A stretch of 64,000 nt of DNA, from assembly GCA_907163375.1 (NCBI GenBank), contig CAJQUW010008947.1, positions 1-64,000 of the forward strand, in the 5' to 3' direction. This document shows, piece after piece, positions 58,701 through 64,000 of the stretch (its first letter is position 1; every line of letters starts with the position of its first letter). A program made the position numbers and the translations under genes. The notes below the pieces were generated by a model. It was not told the origin of the DNA. It was given only the letters and a program-made list of their open reading frames with translations, and did not search any database. Origin of the DNA: Prostheceraeus crozeri (Eukaryota > Platyhelminthes > Polycladida > Euryleptidae).

Positions 58701-60943
58701 CACCTTAAATGTCACAATTTTACCACTGGAAATACATAGGATTGTGTTATCCTCTCTATTTCTGAAAAGCAAATGATCTGATCCGGCAGACGCGAAGTTT
58801 TGCAGTAGGTTAGAGGTGTACTATGCTATGTGAAAGTTTTATGTACTACCTCGTTCCCTGCACAACTTCACGCTAGCTCCCGGACTAAACTTTTCAATTA
58901 TCTGAACTGAAGCGATGTCTGTCGCTGATAAATGTATAGACTGAAAACAGTTTTATTGACACGACTTAACTTCTACAATTTTTTGCAAAAAGTTAAGTCG
59001 TGACACTAATAGTGTTTGTCCTACCATCGATGCTATTGCAGTACATAATGCGAGATCTATTTCTGCTCGCTTTCTAAAAGATGAGCTACCCTTTGAGCGT
59101 TAGGCCAGTGTCATTTATAAATTTCGTGTGGTTGCGGATGTAGCTACGTTGGCCGCACTCAACTTGCTTTGTCTACCAGATTGTCCGAGTATCTGCTATA
59201 CCTGCATGGATATACTCTTGTGGCTTTGGTCCTCGCTCAAAGTCCTTGACAGATAGCGCTGTTACCAGGCATGTTACTTCCTGCAACCTCTTTGACAAGT
59301 CTTCTTCCAGTTAGTGATTTTTCTGTACTGGCTAATTCTGATTCTTTATTCTTCTCAGAATTTTAGAGACACTACCTTAAAGTTGTATAAACCTACTTTG
59401 CGTAGACAAAAACAATTCATTTTCTTTCTTGCTTTACCTTGGTAAATACCTATGTCTATTCCACTCGTCATTCCGTTCTTTTTCAATTGTTATCATTTCG
59501 TTGTGATGGACTGATTGCATTACTGTATTGTCGTCAGCTAACTGGTGTCCACCCTTGAGAAGAGCCAGCGAAAAGTTTGGGTTTTACTTTTTCAGTTATT
59601 TTATATTTAGTGTTTCAATGAAACATGAACTCGAGAATAGTTGTGGTTGTAGTCTATAAATTTATGAACGAAAGACATTGCTTCAGTTATCTATTTCTGT
59701 AGTATTGCATTGCAATATCTCAACAAGAATGCCATCATTCGCTTGGTCAGTGTTCAATTAATGTACGACAGGGGTTCCCAAACTCCTGACTGCAATGATC
59801 TGGAGATGAGCACACTAAATATGAGGTACAACCAGCTGCAAGTCTCGCATTTGATGGTTTTGTCAGAACATTTCATAGCTTCATTCTCTTCAGAGTTTTC
59901 CAAGTCAAAGAAAGTATTGGAAGCGGAAACTCAATTTTGCCTGATAGAGCCATAGGATTGCTTAACAATTTCCTAGATTTTTAGGCTATGCTATTTCTTT
60001 CATACAAAATTACTTTGGAGTATTGCCAAATATTTTGAGTGAATCAAAGGAGGTCAATATTTGTAGTACGTAAAACTTACGTGAAATTAAAAGATATGAT
60101 ATTGAATAAAATTATACTTAAAGAGAGTTTCATAGAGTTACTGCGAGTCAATTGCATTGTTTGTTGCACTATCTTATTCATATCACCTATTACATTGTTT
60201 CTTGAAAATTTACATGCCTATTAGATGTAAAATTAGACAGACCCCAGCGTTCATAAAAAATTCAAATCCGGATTTCTGTATCTCTGGGAAATGCGGAACT
60301 ACAGATGCCGTTTCATTATGGACACTTTCAATTGCTATATAGTTAATGGTTGCATGTAATTTTCTGACTGGAAAACCAAAAAAACAATCATAGGGAAACT
60401 TAAAAAATAGGTCACAGTAAACTGTCCCAAAAAATTATCTGGGGACGCCGGCACTAAATCACTTTAATCTTCATCGTTTTGTTATCAGCTTTGAGGAGTA
60501 TTTTGTAGTTCGGATTTCAAACTTCAGAACTATGTAGAGATGAAAATATTCAACTGAATCGATTTTCATTCCCGAGTTGCAGTGTGCGGAATACGACTTC
60601 CCAAGTAAACAATATGCATAATTATTCCTTGGGATATTCTTCGTAGAAATGTAATCTTTGAATTTGTCAGTTGTATTAATCTTACTTACTAGAAACAAGA
60701 ACTTACCAAAACCAAAGCTGAACAACAAATCCATAGCATAGCACAATTCAAATTGGCATAGTCTTGGAGTGCCTTGGGTCGAAAAGTTCCCCAATCACAT
60801 GAGGTATCCTTGTCATATTCTGAAAATACGTCATCTTCTTCTTCCCCTTCTTGCTCTTCTCTCCTTTCTTCGATAATGTCATCAGGAATATTGAAAGACA
60901 CTTCGTTAACGGTGTACACTTTTCTCCGATTTATTCGATTCAT
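24814..60943 (-). CDS. SLCO-like: Organic anion transporting polypeptide (OATP/SLCO), eight coding exons
   Basis: Exons on the minus strand are 60943-60707, 49470-49014, 47532-47451, 44267-43957, 42269-42180, 40569-40205, 28326-28086 and 25706-24814. All junctions are GT-AG, phases agree, and the total of 2,676 nt gives 891 residues. Landmarks in order are: a cytoplasmic acidic N terminus; CDWGTFRPKALQ before TM1; SRKPRFMGAG and LLGVGSAPIYSLGI (major-facilitator loops); GENWWVGF (OATP signature region); a Kazal-like extracellular loop with C..NCSCS and ICGADHRVYYSPCHAGC; FGNCSCI; and AIPGPLILGYVI with TM12. OATPs are sodium-independent plasma-membrane carriers of amphipathic organic anions with 12 TM helices and usually 650-720 residues. 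The extra length is a Ser/Asp/Arg-rich C-terminal tail of about 230 residues. Introns reach 12 kb. Confidence 0.92.
25707..28085 (-). other. OATP intron 7
   Basis: Contains a foldback element at 25977-26293. A plus-strand frame at 26897-27265 shows no convincing family. Otherwise plain AT-rich intron. Confidence 0.6.
25977..26293. mobile_element. Foldback/MITE-like element with ~50-bp inverted ends
   Basis: Left arm about 25977-26030 and right arm about 26243-26293 mirror each other around CCTGTTCACAGAAAAAGGAT. The 210-bp interior has no ORF. Confidence 0.65.
28086..28326 (-). CDS. SLCO-like: OATP exon 7
   Basis: 241 nt, acceptor GAATTTCAG, donor GTAAGA, ends in phase 1. Contains FGNCSCI, GICSAGC, a TM helix and MALAFQWMLICMFG. 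Confidence 0.88.
28565..30650 (-). mobile_element. Tc1-like DNA transposon relic with degraded ends
   Basis: Inverted ends: GTCGTTCACGAATTGCGTAA near 28568 and TTACTCG-type mirror ACTACGTAATTCTTGAACGA near 30623-30642. Inside, the minus strand encodes a broken transposase. Subterminal G-rich stretches (ATGGGGGAGGG) occur on the left. A related short motif, TCGGTCCCGTAATCG, appears at about 38421, hinting at another copy. Confidence 0.65.
29250..30330 (-). pseudogene. Broken Tc1-like transposase
   Basis: The order on the minus strand is a helix-turn-helix (AEGLIRSGQPVANVSQQL, KSTVYFWLRR), GRPRLISRR, TTVWRRLKELNYSSRKK, CSDEAAV (first Asp), DDNAPCHRARATQS (second Asp) and RSPDLNKIEHVWS (Glu). 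At least two frameshifts and one stop separate these blocks. Confidence 0.75.
32046..33140 (-). CDS. Mariner-superfamily transposase, full length, with a catalytic Asp-to-Asn change
   Basis: 364 residues, open from ATG 33140. Helix-turn-helix region: HFSQRQIANELNISKSTV. Catalytic blocks: LLDEASF (first Asp), SWCWQQDGAKAHT (second Asp) and WPAKSPDLNVMNYCIW. In the last block the position that is Asp in DD37D relatives is Asn, spaced 37 residues after the second Asp. The frame is intact, but the Asn should abolish or greatly weaken activity. Cut-and-paste transposition is the family role. Confidence 0.85.
   Translation of the reverse strand: MVIVLFKEENPTWGLTKCFEVLPKFFSNITKRQMDRVVSNLKRYGSHVAECRKEGSGRRRCIASPTREAIVTLAVTPPDKSRRHFSQRQIANELNISKSTVFNVLDESPLKFYKRVQCQGLTETYRSARKQKSMLLINRFEGQWHTVWLLDEASFSLHPAVNNQNERIYRSVTCKTNIPPEDLVVESDQQQQTIMCYGAMSWCGKTELRFVEGYAEGQEHLPAYRRKKKTVNQETYTQEMLPQMFDDINHVMYGDSWCWQQDGAKAHTARRTIQWLDENCPEFISADLWPAKSPDLNVMNYCIWSLLLLEVQRNRTEIQNIDDLKTCLVASWDAIPMDTVKRAANSWIGRLKNASMSTVVTLNT
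34561..35540 (-). pseudogene. Crypton-type tyrosine recombinase relic (DUF3504-like)
   Basis: Three frames in succession: YPPKSVKEIFAMIQHYM and EEDLWKEGILG; VQLGLRAATEHKALRFG with the catalytic Arg box (GLR); then NTSLRRTAKTRLVEAG and KRIGHISNSDEVYV. The last holds the GH box and a candidate Tyr nucleophile. This matches the domain of Crypton elements and Crypton-derived host genes. Two frameshifts break it. Confidence 0.7.
35532..35624. repeat. Short inverted repeat next to the Crypton relic
   Basis: Arms of about 28 bp (35532-35563 and 35595-35624) share ATTTAAACAGTGATA and TATCACTGTTTAAAT around a TCTTCGCTTCGCTTAGA centre. Confidence 0.55.
37748..38025 (+). repeat. Direct duplication of a ~95-bp block
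   Basis: Blocks at about 37755-37840 and 37940-38025 share ACAGGATTCCCATAGAGATT and nearby AAAATGAG.CATTC.TGTGATGT. Between them is GTCGACGCTTTAA, also seen as GTCGACGCTTTTTG at about 37395. Confidence 0.5.
39078..39514 (-). pseudogene. LINE C-terminal relic
   Basis: Minus-strand frames give ERLCELCNDSKVETLHHFMI, the Cys/His knuckle near the end of many non-LTR reverse transcriptases, preceded in another frame by RLTHYFREKWIS. One frameshift lies near 39290. Confidence 0.6.
40205..40569 (-). CDS. SLCO-like: OATP exon 6 with Kazal-like loop
   Basis: 365 nt, acceptor ATATTTCAG, donor GTGAGT, ends in phase 0. Carries GIPASMIGTFLGA, a TM helix, and most cysteines of the extracellular Kazal-like domain. 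Confidence 0.88.
40570..42179 (-). other. OATP intron 5
   Basis: 1.6 kb, AT-rich, no feature recognised. Confidence 0.5.
42180..42269 (-). CDS. SLCO-like: OATP exon 5
   Basis: 90 nt, acceptor TCTATTTCAG, donor GTAAGT, phase 1 kept. Encodes FLTGIATFGQKFV. Confidence 0.85.
42270..43956 (-). other. OATP intron 4
   Basis: 1.7 kb, with an (AAT)n microsatellite at about 42306-42330; no other feature. Confidence 0.5.
43957..44267 (-). CDS. SLCO-like: OATP exon 4
   Basis: 311 nt, acceptor CACATTGCAG, donor GTAAGA, ends in phase 1. Contains GENWWVGFIG, a TM helix and PLMGLPKRM. Confidence 0.88.
44268..47450 (-). other. OATP intron 3
   Basis: 3.2 kb. A short segment near 45290-45345 (GTTTCGATCGTCTTGACCTT followed by TATCAAGGG) resembles a motif common in retroelement tails; too short to call. 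Nothing else recognised. Confidence 0.5.
47451..47532 (-). CDS. SLCO-like: OATP exon 3
   Basis: 82 nt, acceptor TTAATTTCAG, donor GTAAGT, ends in phase 2. Encodes a TM segment (FFYFAHLIGVAAGYAM). Confidence 0.85.
47533..49013 (-). other. OATP intron 2
   Basis: 1.5 kb, containing a SINE-like unit at 48600-48700 and no coding potential. Confidence 0.5.
48600..48700 (+). repeat. tRNA-derived SINE-like unit
   Basis: TAGCCTTGGTGG (about 48611) matches a Pol III A box, and GGTTCGATTCCC (about 48634) matches a B box at near-normal spacing. The segment does not fold into a full tRNA cloverleaf by eye, so a SINE head is more likely than a working tRNA. Confidence 0.4.
49014..49470 (-). CDS. SLCO-like: OATP exon 2
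   Basis: 457 nt, acceptor TTCTTTGCAG, donor GTAAGT, ends in phase 1. It encodes the rest of TM1 through TM3-TM4, with GIVSSGL and YLGVFVSVLPMSFFG. Confidence 0.9.
52291..52556. mobile_element. 266-bp MITE-like element
   Basis: Perfect 18-bp inverted ends AAAGTTACTCCCCAGTAA (52291-52308) and its mirror (52539-52556). The motif AAGTTRCTCCC also recurs several times as direct repeats between 52277 and 52360. Confidence 0.6.
53655..54312. mobile_element. hAT-type MITE with 8-bp target duplication
   Basis: Begins CAGGGATACGGAAGCGG and ends CGCTTCCGCAGCCCTG, the CAGGG..CCCTG ends of hAT elements. It is flanked on both sides by the same 8 bp, GTTTAAAG (53647-53654 and 54313-54320). Subterminal GGAAGCG/CGCTTCC motifs recur many times in both orientations, as in hAT transposase-binding regions. 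No transposase, so non-autonomous. Confidence 0.85.
55325..55549 (-). pseudogene. LINE reverse transcriptase C-terminal fragment
   Basis: 74 codons with LPLIEYCVCVWEFCSSANLD and IDKLLHKTMQTIL, the block after the RT palm in Jockey/CR1-like elements. Truncated at both ends. Confidence 0.6.
58141..58887. mobile_element. 747-bp near-perfect palindrome (foldback element)
   Basis: Arms of 346-347 bp (58141-58486 and 58541-58887) are almost identical as reverse complements, differing by a one-base indel near 58470, around a 54-bp centre. Ends read TAGTCCGGGAGCTAGCG and the mirror, giving TA at each edge. No ORF. Likely a non-autonomous foldback DNA transposon. Confidence 0.85.
60707..60943 (-). 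CDS. SLCO-like: OATP exon 1 (start)
   Basis: 79 residues from ATG 60943: an acidic cytosolic leader, CDWGTFRPKALQ, then the first half of TM1. Donor GTAAGT, phase 0. Confidence 0.85.
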
Positions 60944-62330
60944 TGTATTACACTGTTCGGTTAGAATGGAGGACTAAAAAATCAATCACTGAATCACAAC
61001 TGCTGACAAACATGTAGCACTTATTTCTCGTCTCGTAAATCCATGCACGCACTGCCGGAATTTGCATGCCAGCTACGCAACAGTGACACAACCATTACCT
61101 CTACCATTGTTAAAGTCTTACTTGACTCATTGTTTACTATCTAAGCGGAATATCATTCGATGTGGCGGGTGTGCCATACAAACAATGCTCTAATCGAACT
61201 CAATTTATGTGAGAGGATCTATTGATTAGGTTTGTTAGTCTAGTTTTCTATTGTATTTGTATAAGAAGAAAAAGTAAATTGATCCTATATCAACCTTAAG
61301 AAACTCTCAGTTCAAAACGTGATTCTGTAACCTGAAAGCGTGTGAAGAGAATTAGAACAACAAATTTCAGCTGCGTAACAGAAATCCTTTAACCGGATAG
61401 ACTTCAAAACCAGCAGACGTTGCTGTATTGCAAGCTACCACTAAAATCGACATTCGTGCTTCATTCATGTTTATTTATCATGTTTGGTGAAAGATAATAA
61501 ATTGTTTATTGAACTAATCTATTTTATAAATGTGCTTGAAATAAGTTATTCAAATATAAGACAATGATTCATTGAATGACACGAACTATTTTGAATTTTA
61601 ATGATTGCCAAGGAATACGAAGGAAATATGCCTATGATGCTTAAATGATATCTAATGTCTGGTATTGATTGCACCTTAAAGCTCAGAGACTCCAGCAGTT
61701 CTGTTCGACTTTTTGAGCATGTATTCAGGGTACTCGCAAAATTTTTAATTTATTTCATAATATACAAATTCATTTGCATGTATTTACAAGGCGCTGTACT
61801 CAAAAGAGCTTGACAATACGCAGTGTACTCAAGTCATAAAAAAAGACGGTAGAAAGTTCGTGCGTGTGAATTATCTTCCAAATTGTAATAGATTTAAAGA
61901 CTTGCTAATATTTCATAACATTACACTTCTATTTATCGGCAGCATAATGATTAACCATAAAATTAGTTCTTCGCAAAACATTAGATTATTATCAATCCAT
62001 TGATTATAAATCAATATAATCATACGCATGATGAGGTAATCCGATAGTAATTGCTTCGGTCTGTACCGGTAGTAATAATTGAAAGTTCTCAGAAAAAAAA
62101 CAATTAGATTCCAGGATGCATGCATCTTTTGAGAATTCAGGTAAAGAGAATTTAGGCTGAAGATCATAAAGGACAATATCAACTTATTCGCTATTGACGT
62201 TATCTATAAAAATTAAATTTGGAACAAATGCTCAAAATATAAGCCCTGTATTCTTGAAATGTGAAAGGCATGATGTTATCCCTGAATTTTATTGCGTATA
62301 CAATTTGTAAGGATCAATTTTCATTTTAAA
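60944..62330. other. Region upstream of the OATP start
   Basis: Presumed promoter and 5' UTR of the OATP gene. No clear TATA box or CpG island was seen. Short frames only. Confidence 0.35.
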
Positions 62331-62339
62331 CCATACAAC

Positions 62340-63110
62340 CCCTACGATTCCCACGACTTTGGTTTATTCCACCGCCGAGTACTGTGCCCCTGCTTGGTGC
62401 AGAAGCCCCCACACCCACATTCTGGACAGGGCTCTCAACAGCGCCATGCGAACCGTCTCCGGTACCCTTCGCGCCACTCCAGTGAACCAGTTACTGATCC
62501 TCTCCGGCATAGCACCACCATCGCTGCGGCGAGAAGCAGCTCTGGCCGTCTCGCAAGGCCAATGATAACGAAGGTCACCTGCTTCACGAAATCATTGGAC
62601 AATCTCTGCAAACAACTCGCTTGAAGTCCCGTCGACCCTTCTCACCGCAGGCCCGCCAGCTCCCGAACACGGTCCCAGACGACAGCACCAAATTAACATG
62701 GCTCAATCGTCGATGAAAGAAGAATTGGCGCTAAGTCAGAAACAACGACTGCACAAATTCATTGACGAACACTGCAACATTCAAGCTACCGAACTACCAC
62801 GCAGGAAATGGACCACTCTCAACCGCCTCCGGACAGATGTGAGACGCTTTGCCGCCAGCATAAGAGACTGGGGACTAAAAACGTCACCAGCCTGTGATTG
62901 AGGCCACCCATGGCAGATTCTACACCATGTCATTCAGGACTGCAGACTCCACCGACCACCCAACGGCGACCAAGGCCTCAAGATCCTGGACGACGAGACG
63001 AGGCCCTGGCTAGCTGCCACGAAGCTGCAAGTTTGAGCGACGGCAAATGGCAAACGACAGAAGAAGAATCCTGGCATGGAACCGATTCATGAAATATGAC
63101 AAACAAAAAA
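62340..63110 (+). pseudogene. 5'-truncated LINE, 3' end
   Basis: Markedly GC-richer than its surroundings. Plus-strand frames read STAEYCAPAWCRSPHTHILD, then LRATPVNQLLILSGI and PPSLRREAAL, typical of the post-RT region of Jockey/CR1/R1-like LINEs. They continue in other frames to RLHRPPNGDQGLKIL near 62950. It ends near an A-rich run at about 63100. Frameshifts are present. Confidence 0.7.
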
Positions 63111-64000
63111 AACAGTTGACAGCCGAATCATGTTTGGATTCGCTTGAAGGCTATTTATGCAAGGAATTTCATCGTAATATTGAAGAAACACAATAATGAG
63201 TGTGAAGAGACTTTCATGATTGAGCACTACTGTATCGAGATTGTCATGAGAGTGTCGTCAAGTTGATCTGAACGTATGTTGTCAATATCGCAAGGTGTCG
63301 CTATCGTGTCGTGTCGCCAATGTGAATGGAGCATTAATCCTATTTACACCGATCTGTGAAGTGTCTTTTTAAGGGACTTATGCCCTTTAAAATAACGCTA
63401 CTCGCTGATCTTCGTATCAGAAATACCAGGTCACAGTTTTTATTTTCCAAAATTCTAGAATATCTAGAATATTTCAACATTTTATGAAGGCTGATCAAGG
63501 AGATCTTGATCCTCTCTATTAATCAGCATCTGTAATGGCAAAATTTTTAAATTTAGCAACAGAGAAGATGCTCCAGTCAACTGAAGCAATGATTTGTGCA
63601 TTGAATCAAATAAAACCCACGCGGGAAATAACATAGTTGTGTCGCAAATAGTAAATTGAATCTCGATCTTGCCTCTCAATCTCGAGCTCAATATTATCCA
63701 AGTATCGATATCACGAGATCTCGATTTGAGATTCCAAGTAGGCCTACATCAGATTTGTGCAAATTACTCAGAAACTGTAATTAATTACATACAATTACCA
63801 ATCACTATACAGCAGTATAATTATAGGCCCAATTGTAATTGCGTAGTCCTATTTGTAATTGAATTACAATTACAACACAACTATGAACTAAATTTGACAT
63901 TCATTCATACGATTCAGTGCATAGACGTGCAGAGCAATATCCTCGCAGCTGGAAATCGTTTTCACGATGGGTTTTCGCATATTTATTTATCCGTTTTAGG
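63111..64000. other. Intergenic AT-rich DNA at the right edge
   Basis: No gene. ATTACAATT/AATTGTAAT motifs around 63775-63875 form several short inverted repeats. Confidence 0.35.

Larger units (their letters stand above)
49471..60706 (-). other. OATP intron 1
   Basis: 11.2 kb. Contains an inverted-end element (52291-52556), a hAT-type MITE (53655-54312), a LINE fragment (55325-55549) and a long palindrome (58141-58887). Elsewhere AT-rich with no gene. Confidence 0.6.

Overview
The window looks like a piece of an animal (metazoan, probably invertebrate) genome. It has an AT-rich background, a 36-kb host gene with spliceosomal introns, many DNA-transposon and LINE relics, and at its left end part of an integrated large-DNA-virus-like element. 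Nothing in the sequence fixes the species. All calls were made by reading; no database search was run.

1 to about 10.9 kb: a dense block of virus-like genes of the Maverick/Polinton-adintovirus type, cut by the left edge of the window. It holds the basic tail of a virion-type protein, a capsid-like protein of the invertebrate F54H12.2-like family (one frameshift), an adenain-type cysteine protease whose start overlaps the capsid stop as TAATG, and a minus-strand cluster of two PC4-like paralogues and a TATA-binding-protein-like gene. It also holds two paralogous structural proteins (the second with one in-frame stop) and a type B DNA polymerase of about 1,280 residues. The polymerase 5' end appears to carry two tiny GT-AG introns. 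A small acidic ORF lies divergently from it. Genes are packed with start codons as little as 35 bp apart and poly(A) signals overlapping stop codons.

About 11 to 17.2 kb: a repeat-rich accessory region. It contains a 205-bp tandem duplication, three copies of a 137-bp repeat alternating with small TATA-driven minus-strand ORFs, and a zinc-finger/coiled-coil gene split by one in-frame TAG. It also contains 327-bp tandem repeats and 296-bp tandem repeats with G tracts. The 137-bp and 327-bp repeats share a hairpin with an ATAG loop whose stem differs between families yet still pairs. No terminal inverted repeat was found, so the right end of the element is uncertain; about 17.25 kb, where composition drops to AT-rich, is the best guess.

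17.3 to 24.8 kb: intergenic DNA with a decayed LINE endonuclease and two oppositely oriented Tc1-like elements.

24.8 to 60.9 kb, minus strand: one host gene for an organic anion transporting polypeptide (OATP/SLCO), with eight coding exons in consistent phase giving 891 residues. Its introns carry a mariner-like element containing a Crypton relic, a second Tc1-like relic, a hAT-type MITE with a perfect 8-bp target duplication, a near-perfect 747-bp palindrome, a SINE-like unit and LINE scraps. From 60.9 to 64 kb there is intergenic DNA with the GC-rich 3' end of another LINE.

Working model: the virus-like element encodes its own replication enzyme, capsid, maturation protease and, unusually, a TBP-like protein next to PC4-like proteins, while several of its accessory genes have clear TATA boxes. 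This suggests a self-encoded transcription-initiation module. That link is inference.
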